Position numbers and translations under genes: made by a program. Shown piece after piece: positions 24,546 to 37,106 of a stretch of 64,000 nt of DNA. Position 1 is the first letter of the stretch. Each line of letters starts with the position of its first letter. Source of the stretch: Crotalaria pallida (Eukaryota > Streptophyta > Magnoliopsida > Fabales > Fabaceae); assembly GCA_037953625.1 (NCBI GenBank), contig CM075653.1:682001-746000 (forward strand), given 5' to 3'. The notes beneath the pieces are model-generated. The model was not told where the DNA came from and ran no database searches. It worked only from the letters and a program-made list of their open reading frames with translations.

Positions 24546-27500
24546 AAGGCTTGGATGACTTGAGTTTTCCCGGTAAAGTGGAAGAACTTGAAAATTGTGG
24601 TCTTAATGCTTGGATGCCTTAATTTTTATAAAATATTCAAAAATAGTGATGATAAAATACAAGATGCTGAGATGAGATGAATTTTTTACACATAATGAAA
24701 AATCATGAAAATTGTGTATTTAAGGCTTTGGATGACATGAGTTTTCTAGAAAAAGTGGAAAAACATGAAAATTACGGTCATAAGGCTTGGATGCCTTGAT
24801 TTTCTGCCAATATTCAAAAATAGGAATGATAAAATACAAGATGTTGAGATGATATAATTTTTTTACACACAATAAAAAAATCATGAAAATTGTGTATTTA
24901 AGGCTTGGATGACTTGAGTTTTCCAGATAAAGTGGAAAAACTTGAAAATTGTGGTCTTAAGGTTTGAATGCCTTGATTTTCTGCCAAAATTCAAAAAAGG
25001 ATAATAAAATACCAGATGCTATGGTGAGATGAGTTTTTTACACATAATGAAAATCACTAAAATTGTGTATTTAAGGCTTGGATGACATGAGTTTTCCAGA
25101 AAAAGTGGAATAACATGAAAATTGTGATGTTAAGGTTTGGATGTCTTGATTATCTACCTATATTGAAAAATAGGGATGATAGATTAAATATGCTTCGATG
25201 AGATGAGTTCGTTACACATAATGAAAAATCATGATGAAAATTGTGTATTTAAGGCTTTGATGACTTGAGTTTTCCAAAAAAATGGAAAATCATGAAAATT
25301 GTGGTCTTAAAGCTTGGATGCCTTGATTTTCTTCCAATACTAAAAGAAAAGGACGATAAAATACAAGATGCTATGATGATATGAGTTTTTTATACATAAT
25401 GAAAAAATCACTAAATTGTGTATTTAAGGCTTGGATGACTTGAGTTTTCCAGAAAAAGTGGAAAAACATAAAAGTTGTGGTCTTAAGGCTTGGATGCCAT
25501 GATTTTCTGCCAATATTCAAAAATAGGGATAATAAAATACAAGATGCTTCGATGAGATGAGATGAGTTTTTTACACTATTAAAAAAAATGAAAATTGCCT
25601 ATTTAAGGCTTGGATGACTTCAGTTTTCCAAAAAAGTGGAAAAACATGAAAGTTGTGGTCTTAAGGCTTGCATGCCTTATTTTTTGCCAATATTCAAAAA
25701 TAAGGATTATAAAATACAAGATGCTGAGATGAGATAAGTTTTTTACACATAATGAAAAAAACAAGAAAATTGCGTATTTAACGCTTGGATGACTTGAGTT
25801 TTCCGGAAAAAGTGGAAAAACACGAAAATTGTGGTCTTAAGGTTTGAATGCCTTTATTTTCTGCCAATATTAAAAATGGGGATGATAAAATACAAGATGC
25901 TGAGATGCGATGAGTTTTTTACACATAATTAAAAAATCATGAAAATTGTGTATTTAAGGTTTAGATGACTTGAGTTTTCCAGAAAAAGTGGACAAACATG
26001 AAAATTGTGGTCTTAAGGCTTGAATGCCTTGATTTTCAAACAAGATTCAAAAATATGGATGATAAAATACAAGATGCTCAGATGAGATGAGTTTTTTACA
26101 CATAATGAAAAAATCACTAAAATTGTGTATTTAAGGCTTGGATGACTTGAGTTTTCCAGAAAAAGTGAAATAACACGAAAATTATGGTCTTAAGGCTTGG
26201 ATGCCTTGATTTTCTGCCTATATGCAAAAATAGGGATGATAAAATACAAGATGCTGAGATGAGATGAGTTTTTTTACACATAATGAAAAATCAGGAAAAT
26301 AGTGTATTTAAGGTTTGGATGACATGAGTTTTTCAGAAAAAGTGGAAAAACATGAAAATTGTGGTCTTAAGGCTTGGATGACTTCATTTTTTTATTATTA
26401 AAAAACAGGATGATAAAATACAATATGCTTCGATGAGATGTGTATTTTACACATAACGAAAAGTCATGAAAATTGTGTACTTAAGGCTTGGATGAATTGA
26501 GTTTTCTAGAAAAAGTGGAAAAACTTGAAAATTGTGGTCTTAAGGCTTAGATTCCTTGATTTTATGCCAAAATTTAAAAAAAATAAATTATTAAATACAA
26601 GATGCTACGGTGCGATGAGTTTTTTTCACACAATGAAAACATCCCAAAATTGTGTATTTAAGGCTTGGATGACATGAGTTTTCAGAAAAAGTGGAAAAAC
26701 ATGAAAATTGTGGTCTTAAGGCTTTGATGCCTTGATTTTCTGCCAATATCGAAAAATAGGGTTGATAAATTCAATATGCTTCGATAAAATGAGTTTTTTT
26801 ACACATAATGAAAAAATCATGAAAATTTTATATTTAAGGCTTGGATGACTTGAGTTTTCTAGAAAAAGTGAAAAACGTGAAAATTGTGGTCTTATGGCTT
26901 GGATGCCTTCGTTTTCTGCCAATATTCAAAAATAGGGATGATAAAATATAAGATGCTGAGATGAGATGTGTTTTTTACACATAATAAAAAAATCATGAAA
27001 ATTGTGTATTTAAGGCTTGGATGACTTGAGTTTTCCAGAAAAAGTGGATGATAAAATACATGATGCTTCAACGAGATTTGTTTTTTACACATAAGGAAAT
27101 AATATTGAAAATTGTCTATTTAAGGCTTGGATGACTGGAGTTTTCCAGAAAAGTGGAAAAACAAGAAAATTATGGTCATAAGGCTTGGATGCTTTGATTT
27201 TTTCCAAAATTCAAAAACAGGATGATAAAATACAAGATGCTTCGATGAGATGAGTATTTTACACATAATGAAAAGTCATGGAAATTGTGTACTTAAGGCT
27301 TGGATGAATTGAATTTTCTAGAAAAAGTGGAAAAACGTGAAAATTGTGGTCTTAAGACTTAGATTCATTGATTTTATGCAAAAATTAAAAAAAAGAAATT
27401 ATTAATTACAAGATGCTACGGTGAGATGTGTTTTTTTTCATATAATGAAAATATCACAAAATTGTGTATTTAAGGCTTGGATGACACGAGTTTTCCAGAA

Positions 27501-28780
27501 AAAATGGAAAAACATGAAAATTGTGGTCTTAAGGCTTGGATGCCTTGATTTTTTGCCAATATCAAAAAATAGGGATGATAAATTCAATATGCTATGATGA
27601 AATCAGTTTTTTACACATAATGAATAAATCATGAAAATTGTGTATTTAAGGCTTGGATGACTTGAGTTTTCCAGAAAAAGTGGAAAGACACGAAAATTGT
27701 GGTCTTAAGGCTTGGATGTCTTGATTTTTTGCCAAAATTCAAAAACAGAGATGATAAAATAAAAAATGTTTCGATGATATAAGTTATTTACACATAATTA
27801 AAAATTAATGAAAATTGCATATTTAAGGCTTGGATGACTTGAATTTTCTAGAAAAAGTGGAAAAACATGAAAGTTGTGGTCTTAAGGCATGGATGCCTTG
27901 AGTTTCATAAAATATTCAAAAATAGGGATGATAAAATACAAGATGCTGAGATGAGATGAGTTTTTTACACATAATGAAAAAATCATGAAAATAGTGTATT
28001 AAGGTTTGGATGACATGGGTTATCCAGAAAAAGTGGAAAAACATGAAAATTGCGGTCTTAAGGCTTGGATGCCTTGATTTTCTGCCAATATTCAAAAATA
28101 GGGATGATAAAATACAAGATGCTGAGATGAGATGAGTTTTTTATAAATAATGAAACAATCATTTAAAAAATTGCGTATTTAAGGCTTGGATGACATGAAT
28201 TTTCAAGAAAAAGTGGAAAAACATGAAAATTGTGGTCTTAAGGCATGGATGCCTTGATTTTCTACTAATGTTCAAAAATAGTGATGATAAAATAAAAGAT
28301 GCTATGATGAGATGAGTTTTTTACACATAAAGAAAAAATCAAGAAAACTGTGTATTTAAGGCTTGGATGACTTGAGTTTTACAAAAAAAAAAAGGAAACA
28401 CATGAAAATTGTGGCCTTAAGGCTTGGATGACATGAATTTTCTAGAAAAAGTGGAATAACATAAAAATTGTGGTCTTAAGGCTTGGATGCATTGATTTTA
28501 TGTCAATATTCAAAAATAGGGATGCAAAAATACATGATGCTTCGATGAGATGAGTTATTTACTCATAATGAAATAATCATTAAAATTGCGTATTTAAGGT
28601 TTGAAAGAGTTTAGTTTTGTGGAAAAAGTGCAAAAATATGAAAATTGTGATCTTAAGGTTTGGATGCCTTGATTTTCTGCCAATATTAAAAATGGGCATG
28701 ATAAAATACAAGGTGCTTTGTTGAGATGAGTGTGTTTACACATAATAAAATAATCACTAAAATTATTTATTTAAGGCTTG

Positions 28781-28832
28781 GAAGACCACAGTTTTCCAAA
28801 TAAAGTTTAAAAACAAGAAAATTGTGGTCTTC
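28781..28832. repeat. 16-bp inverted repeat with one mismatch, HOR II
   Basis: Same element as in HOR I. The right arm (28,817-28,832) reads GAAAATTG instead of GAAAACTG. One pair at 28,822 becomes G:T and the other 15 are retained. Confidence 0.88.
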
Positions 28833-30800
28833 ACGCTTGGATGCCTTGATTTTCTGCTTCAATGAGATGAATTTTTTACACGTAATGAAAAAATCTTGAA
28901 AATTGTGTTTTTAAGACTGAAATGACTTGAGTTTTCAAGAAAAAGTGGAAAAACGTTAAAATTGTGGTCTTAAGGCTTGAATGCCTTGAATTTCTGCCAA
29001 TATTCCAAAACAGAGATGATAAAATACAAGATGCTGAGATGAGATGAATTTTTTACACATAATGAAAAAATCATGAAGATGGTGTATTTAAGGCTTGGAT
29101 GACATGAGTTTTCCAGAAAAAGTGGAAAAACATGAAAATTGCGGTCTTAAGGCTTGAATGCCTTGATTTTCAACAATTATTCAAAAATAGGGATGATAAA
29201 ATACAAGATGCTGAGATGAGATGATTTTTTTACACATAATGAAAAAATCATGAAAATTGTGTATTTAAGGCTTGGATGACTTGAGTTTTCCAGAAAAAGT
29301 GGAAAAACATGAAAATTTGCTGTCTTAAGGCTTGGATGCCTTGATTTCTTCCGATATTATAAAAAAGGGATGATAAAATAAAAAATGCTACGGTGAGATG
29401 AGTTTTTTTACACATAATGAAAAAATCACTAAAATTGTGTATTGAAGGCTTGGATGAGATGAGTTTTTCAAAAAAAGTGGAATAACATGAAAATTGTGGT
29501 CTTAATGCTTGGATGCTTATAAGTTATGCCAATATTCGAAAATAGGAATGCTAAAATACATTATGCTTCGATGAGATGAGTTTTTTACACATTAATGAAA
29601 AAATGATGAAAATTGCGTATTTAAGGCTTGATGACTTGAGTTTTCCGGAAAAAAGTAGAAAAACATGAAAATTGTGGTCTTAATGTTTGAATGCCTTGAT
29701 TTTCTGCCAATATTAAAAATGGGGATGATAAAATACAAGGTGCTTTGGTGAGATGAGTTTCTTTACATATAATAAAAAAAATCACTAAAAATGTCTATTT
29801 AAGGCTTGGATGACTAGAGTTATCCAGAAAAAGTTTAAAAACAAGAAAATTGTGGTCTTAACACTTGGATGCCTTGATTTTCTGCCAATATTCAAAAATA
29901 GGAATGATAAAATTCAAGATGTTTCGATGAGATGAGTTTTTTTATACATAATGAAAAAATCATGAAAATTATGTATTTAAGACTGGGATGACTTGAGTTT
30001 TCAAGAAAAAGTGGAAAACGTGAAAATTGTGGTCTTCAGGCTTGGATGCCTTGAATTTCTGCCAATATTCCAAAATAGGGATGAAGAAATACAAGATGCT
30101 TCGTAGAGATGAGTTTTTTTTACATAATGAAAAAATCTTGAAAATTGTGTATTTAAGGCTTGGATGACTTGAGTTTTCCAGAAAATGTGGAAAAACATGA
30201 AAATTGTGGTCTTAAGGCTTGGATGCCTTGATTTTTTGCCAATATTCAAAAACATGGATGATAAAATACGAGGTGCTTTGGTGAGATGAATTTTTTACAC
30301 ATAATAAAAAAAATCACTAAAATTGTCTATTTAAGGCTTCGATGCTTCGATACCTTCATTTTCTTCCAATATTCAAAAGTTGAGATGATAAAATACAAGA
30401 TGCTTCGATGAGATGAGTTTTTTACACATAATGAAAAAATCATGATAATTGTGTATTTAAGGCTTGGATTGGATGACTTGAGTTTTCCAGAAAAAGTGGA
30501 AAAACATGAAAACTGTGGTCTAAAGGCTTGGATGCCTTGATTTATGCCAATATTGAAAAATAGCGATGATAAAATCAATAGCGATGAGTTTTTTACACAT
30601 AATGAAAAAATCATGAAAATTGTGTATTTAAGGCTTAGATGACTTGACTTTTCCAGAATAAGTAGAAAAACATTAAAACTGTGATCTTAAGGCTTGGATG
30701 CCTTGATTTTCTGCCAATATTAAAATACAGGGATGTAAAATACAAGATGCTACGGTGAGATGAGTTATTTACACATAACGAAAAAATCACTAAAATTGTG

Positions 30801-31434
30801 TATTGAAGGCTTGGATGACATAATTTTTCCAGAAAAAGTGGAATAACATGAAAATTGTGGTTTTAATGCTTGAATGCCTTGATTTTCTGCCAAAATTAAA
30901 ATATAGGGATGAAAAAAATACAAGATGCTAAAGTGAGAGGAGTTTTTTACCCATAATGAAAATTTACTAAAATTGTGGTCTTAAGGCATGGATGTCTTGA
31001 TTTTCTGCCAATATTAAAAAATAGGGATGATAATTAAATATTCTTCGATGAGATGAGTTTTTTTACACATAATGAAAAAATCATGAAAATTGTGTATTTA
31101 AGGCTTGGATGACATGAGTTTTCTAGAAAAAGTGAAAAACGTGAAAATTGTGGTCTTAAGGCTTAGATGCCTTGATTTTCTACCAATATTCAAAAATAGG
31201 GATGATAAAATACGAGATGCTGAGAAGAGATGAGTTTTTTATATATAATGAAAAAATCATGAAAATTGCGTATTTAAGGCTTGGATGACATGAGTTTTCC
31301 AGAAAAAGTGGAAAAAGATGAAAATTGCGGTCTTAAGGATCGGATACCTTGATTTTCTACCAATATTCAAAAATAGGGATGATAAAATACAATATGCTGA
31401 GATGAGATGAGTTTTTTACACATAATGAAAAATT
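30801..31434 (+). repeat. Paralogous block A (HOR III)
   Basis: A run of about 3.6 monomers that resembles block B in the same HOR, 5,046 bp further on. Shared unusual variants, in the same order, are TATTGAAGGCTTGGATGACA, AATATAGGGATGAAAAAAA, GATAATTAAATATTCTTCG, ATACGAGATGCTGAGAAGAG and GGATCGGATACC. Equivalent blocks lie at about 1,545-2,178, 12,833-13,466, 43,366-43,999, 54,204-54,837 and 62,048-62,681. It is about 59 bp shorter than block B because one A subunit is missing. Confidence 0.8.
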
Positions 31435-31974
31435 CAGGAAAATTGCGTATTTAAGGCTTGAATGAGTTGTGTTTTCAAGAAAAAGTAGAAAAACATGAAA
31501 ATTGTGGTCTTAAGGTTTAGAAGCCTCGATTTTCATCCAAAATTAAAAAGTAGGGATGATAAAATACAAGATGTTTCGATAAGATGAATTTTTTAGACAT
31601 AAGGAAATAATCTTGAAAATTGTGTATTTAAGGCTTGGATGAGTTGAGTTTTCCAGAAAAGGTGGAAAAACAAGAAAACTGGGTCTTAAGGCATGGATGC
31701 CTTGATTGTTAGCCAATATTCTAAAACATGGATGATAAAATACAAGATGTTTCGATGAGATGAGTTTTTTACACATAATGAACAAGTCATGAAAATTGTG
31801 TATTTAACTCTTGTCTGACTTGAGTTTTCCCGAAAATGTGGAAAAACATGAAAATTGTTGTCTTAAGGCTTGGATGCCTTGATTTTCTGCCAATATTAAA
31901 AAACAGGTATGATAAATACAAGATGCTATAGTGAGATGAGGTTTTTACATACACATAATGAAAAAATCACTAAA

Positions 31975-32005
31975 ACTGTGTATTGATGGCTTGGATGACT
32001 TGAGT
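31975..32005 (+). repeat. One-monomer deletion junction in HOR III
   Basis: GTATTGATGGCTTGGATGAC continues directly as TTGAGTTTTCCAGAAAATG. The monomer with AGGCTAGGAAGTCTTG, present in I, II and VI, is gone. The breakpoint is in the GGCTTGGATGAC core of subunit A. Confidence 0.82.
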
Positions 32006-35000
32006 TTTCCAGAAAATGTGGAAAAACATGAAAATCGTGGTCTTAAGGCCAGGATACCTTGATTTTCTGCCAATATTCAAAAATAGGGATGATAAAATAC
32101 AAGATGCTGAAATGAGATACATTTTTTTTACACATAATGAAAAAATCATGAAAATTGTGTATTTAAGGCTTGAATGACTTGAGTTTTCCAGAAAAAGTGG
32201 AAAAACATGAAAATTGTGGTCTTAAGGCTTGAATGCCTTGATTTTCTGCCAAAATTCAAAAAAGGATAATAAAATACCAGATGCTACGGTGAGATGAGTT
32301 TTTTACACATAATGAAAACATCACTAAAATTGTGTATTTAAGGCTTGGATGACTTGAGTTTTCCAGAAAAAGTGGAATAACATGAAAATTGTGGTCTTAA
32401 GGCTTGGATGCATCTATTATCTGCCTATATTTAAAAATTGGGATGATAAATTAAATATGCTTCGATGAGATGAGTTTGTTACACACAACGAAAAATCATG
32501 ATGAAAATTGTGTATTTATGGCTTGGATGACTTAAGTTTTCTAAAAAAAAATGGAAAAACATGAAAATTGAGGTCTTAAGGCTTGGATGCCTTGATTTTC
32601 TTCCAATACTAAAAGACAGGGACGATAAAATACAAGATGCTATGGTGAGATGAGTTTTTTATACATAATGGAAAAATCACTAAATTGTGTATTTAAGACT
32701 TGGATGACATGAGTTTTCTAGAAAAAGTGGAAAAACATGAAAGTTGTGGTCTTAAGGCTTGAATGCCATGATTTTCTTTCAATATTCAAAAATAGGAATG
32801 ATAAAATACAAGATGCTTCGATGAGATGAGTTTTTTTTACACATAATGAAAAAATCATTAAAATTGTGTATTTAATACTTGGATGACTTGAGTTTTGGTG
32901 AAAACATGAAAATTGTGGTCTTAAGGCTTGGATGCATTGATTTTCTGCCAATATTAAAAAACATGGATGATAAAATATAGGATGTTGAGATGAGTATTTT
33001 ACTCATAATGAAAAAATCATGAAATTTGTGTATTTAAGGCTACGATGACTTGAGTTTTCAGAAAAAAAGTGTAAAACATGAAAATTGTGGTCTTAAGGCT
33101 TGGATGCCTTGATTTTTTGCAAAATTTCAAAAACAGAGATGATGAAATACAAGATGCTTCGATGAGATGAGCTTTTTACACATAATGAAACATTCATGAA
33201 TATTGCGTATTTAAGGCTTGGATGACTTGAGTTTTCCAGATAAAGTGGAAGAACTTGAAAATTGTGGTCTTAATGCTTGGATGCCTTAATTTTTATAAAA
33301 TATTCAAAAATAGTGATGATAATAAATACAAGATGCTGAGATGAGATGAATTTTTTACACAATGAAAAATCATGAAAATTGTGTATTTAAGGCTTGGATG
33401 ACATGAGTTTTCAAGCAAAAGTGAAAAAACATGAAAATTGCTGTCTTAAGGCTTAGATGCCTTGATTTGCTTCCAATATTCAAAAATAGGGATTATAAAA
33501 TACAAGATACTGAGATGAGATAAGTTTTTTTACACCTAATAAAAAAATCATGAAAATTGTGTATTTAAGGCTTGGATAACTTGAGTTTTCCAGAAAAAGT
33601 GGAAAAACATGAAAATTGTGGTCTTAAGGCTTGAATGCCTTGATTTTCTGCCAATATTAAAAAATAGGGATGATAAAATACAAGATGCTTCGATGAGATG
33701 AGTTTTTTTTACACATAATGAAAATATCATCAAAATTGTATATTTAAGGCTTGGATGACTTGAGTTTTCCAGAAAATGTGGAAAAACATGAAAATTGTGG
33801 TCTTTTAAGGCTAGAATACCTTGATTTTCTGCCAATATTCATAAATATGGATGATGAAATACAAGATGCTGAAATGAGATGAGTTTTTTTACACATAATG
33901 AAAAAATCATGAAAATTGTGTATTTAGACTGGATGACTTGAGTTTTCGTGAAAATGTGAATATTGTGGTCTTAAGGCTTGGATGCATTGATTTTCTGCCA
34001 ATATTCAAAAATAGGGATGATAAAATACAAGATGCTGAGACGAGTTTTTTACTTATAATGAAAAATCATGAAATTTGTGTATTTAAGTCTTCGATGACTT
34101 GAATTTTCCAAAAAAAAAGTGTAAAACATGAAAATTGTGGTCTTAAGGCTTGGATGCCTTGATTTTTTGCCAAATTTCAAAAACAGAGATGATGAAATAC
34201 AAGATGCTTCGATGAGATGAGCTTTTTACACATAATGAAACATTTATGAAAATTGCGTATTTAAGGCTTGGATGACTTGAGTTTTCCCGGTAAAGTGGAA
34301 GAACTTGAAAATTGTGGTCTTAATGCTTGGATGCCTTAATTTTTATAAAATATTCAAAAATAGTGATGATAAAATACAAGAAGCTGAGATGAGATGAATT
34401 TTTTACACATAATGAAAAAATCACTAAAATTGTGCATTTAAGGCTTGGATGACATGAGTTTTCTAGAAAAAGTGGAATAACATGAAAATTGTGATCTTAA
34501 GGTTTGGATGTCTTGATTATCTACCTATATTGAAAAATATGGATGATAGATTAAATATGCATCGATGAGATGAGTTCGTTACACATAATGAAAAATCATG
34601 ATGAAAATTGTGTATTTAAGGCTTTGATGACTCGAGTTTTCCAAAAAAATGGAAAAACATGAAAATTGTGGTCTTAAGGCTTGGATGCCTTGATTTTCTT
34701 CCAATATTAAAAGACAAGGACGATAAAATACAAGATGCTATGGTGATATGAGTTTTTTTATACATAATGAAAAATCACTAAATTGTGTATTTAAGGCTTG
34801 GATGACTTGAGTTTTCCATAAAAAGTGGAAAAACATGAAAGTTGTGGTCTTAAGGCTTGGATGCCATGATTTTCTGCCAATATTCAAAAATAGGGATAAT
34901 AAAATACAAGATGCTTCGATGAGATGAGTTTTTTACACTATTAAAAAAAATGAAAATTTCCTATTTAAGGCTTGGATGACTTGAGTGTTCCAAAAAAGTG

Positions 35001-35846
35001 GAAAAACATGAAAGTTGTGGTCTTAAGGCTTGCATGCCTTGATTTTTTGCCAATATTCAAAAATAGGGATGATAAAATACAAGATGCTGAGATGAGATAA
35101 GTTTTTTACACATAATAAAAAAAACAAGAAAATTGCGTATTTAACGCTTGGATGACTTGAGTTTTCCGGAAAAAGTGGAAAAACACGAAAATTGTGGTCT
35201 TAAGGTTTGAATGCCTTTATTTTCTGCCAATATTAAAAATGGGGATGATAAAATACAAGATGTTGAGATGCGATGAGTTTTTTTACACATAATTAAAAAA
35301 TCATGAAAATTGTGTATTTAAGGTTTAGATGACTTGAGTTTTTTCCAGAAAAAGTGGAAAAACACGAAAATTGTGGTCTTAAGGCTTGGATGTCTTGATT
35401 TTATGCCAAAATTCAAAAACAGAGATGATAAAATAAAAAATGCTTCGATGATATAAGTTATTTACACATAATTAAAAATTCATGAAAATTGCAAATTTAA
35501 GGCTTGGATGACATGAGTTTTCTAGAAAAAGTGGAAAAACATGAAAGTTGTGGTCTTAAGGTATGGATGCATTGATTTTCATAAAATATTCAAAAATAGG
35601 GATGATAAAATACAAGATGCTGAGATGAGATGAGTTTTTTACACATAATGAAAAAATCATGAAAATAGTGTATTAAGGTTTGGATGATATGGGTTATCCA
35701 GAAAAAGTGGAAAAACATGAAAATTGTGGTCTTAAGGCTTGGATGCCTTGATTTTCTACCAATATTAAAAAATAAGGATGATAAAATACGAGATGCTGAG
35801 AAGAGATGAGTTTTTTACACATAATGAAAAAATCATGAAAATTGTG

Positions 35847-36543
35847 TATTGAAGGCTTGGATGACATAATTTTTCCAGAAAAAGTGGAATAACATGAAAA
35901 TTGTGGTCTTAATGCTTGAATGCCTTGATTTTCTGCCAAAATTAAAATATAGGGATGAAAAAAAATACAAGATGCTAAAGTGAGAGGAGTTTTTTACCCA
36001 TAATGAAAATTTACTAAAATTGTGTATTTAAGACTTGGATGACATGAGTTTTCCAGAAAAAGTGGAAAAACATGAAAATTGTGGTCTTAAGGCATGGATG
36101 TCTTGATTTTCTGCCAATATTGAAAAATAGGGATGATAATTAAATATTCTTCGATGAGATGAGTTTTTTTACACATAATGAAAAAATCATTAAAATTGCG
36201 TATTTAAGGCTTGGAGTACATGAGTTTTCTAGAAAAAGTGAAAAACGTGAAAATTGTGGTCTTAAGGCTTGGATGTCTTGATTTTCTACCAATATTCAAA
36301 AATAGGGATGATAAAATACGAGATGCTGAGAAGATATGAGTTTTTTTTTATATATAATGAAAAAATCATGAAAATTGCGTATTTAAGGCTTGGATGACAT
36401 GAGTTTTTCAGAAAAAGTGGAAAAACATGAAAATTGCAGTCTTAAGGATCGGATACCTTGATTTTCTACCAATATTCAAAAATAGGGATGATAAAATACA
36501 ATATGCTGAGATGAGATGAGTTTTTTACACATAATGAAAAATT
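35847..36543 (+). repeat. Paralogous block B (HOR III)
   Basis: Second copy of the block within the HOR, with the A subunit intact. Equivalent blocks lie at about 23,283-23,980 (HOR II) and 48,057-48,752 (HOR IV). It is missing from HOR V and reduced to its last part in HOR I (from about 5,765) because deletions there start or end next to it. An older segmental duplication inside the HOR is the likely origin. Confidence 0.8.
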
Positions 36544-37090
36544 TACTAAAATTGTGTATTTAAGGCTTGGATGACATGAGTTTTCCAGAAAAAGTGGAAA
36601 AACATGAAAATTGTGGTCTTAAGGCATGGATGCCTTGATTTTCTAACAATATTAAAAAATAGGGATGATAAAATACAAGATGCTTCGATGAGATGAGTTT
36701 TTTTTACACATAATGAAAATATAATCAAAATTGTATATTTAAGGCTTGGATGACTTGAGTTTTCCAGAAAATGTGGAAAAACATGAAAATTGTGGTCTTA
36801 AGGCTAGAATACCTTGATTTTCTGCCAATATTCAAAAATATGGATGATGAAATACAAGATGCTGAAATGAGATGAGTTTTTTTACACATAATGAAAAAAT
36901 CATGAAAATTGATTATTTAGACTGGATGACTTGAGTTTTCGTGAAAATGTGAATATTGTGGTCTTAAGGCTTGGATGCATTGATTTTCTGCCAATATTCA
37001 AAAATAGGGATGATAAAATACAAGATGCTGAGACGAGTTTTTTACTTATAATGAAAAATCATGAAATTTGTGTATTTAAGTCTTCGATGA

Positions 37091-37106
37091 CTTGAAATTT
37101 GCGTAT
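37091..37106 (+). repeat. ~146-bp deletion junction in HOR III (same as II)
   Basis: Identical breakpoint to the one near 24,535, so II and III share a common ancestor not shared with I or IV at this position. Confidence 0.8.

Larger units (their letters stand above)
12367..30334 (+). repeat. HOR copy II (17,968 bp, contains internal duplication)
   Basis: The longest copy. Its length equals HOR III (12,565 bp) plus a 5,225-bp tandem duplication plus one 178-bp monomer that III has lost, exactly 17,968 bp. It also carries the 146-bp deletion near 24,535 that it shares with HOR III. Apart from these differences the order of variant monomers is the same as in III, and the sequence is near-identical by eye wherever I compared them. 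Confidence 0.85.

Noticed and set aside
25545..25567. GATGA microsatellite expansion
   Set aside because: Only one extra GATGA unit in II, III and IV (near 25,560, 38,117 and 50,472). It is a minor slip and not a separate repeat locus.
12367..30334. Assembly artefact as the cause of the long HOR II
   Set aside because: Not excluded, but the two duplicate halves differ at several bases and the boundary is a biologically sensible A/B block exchange. I therefore treat it as real pending read support.
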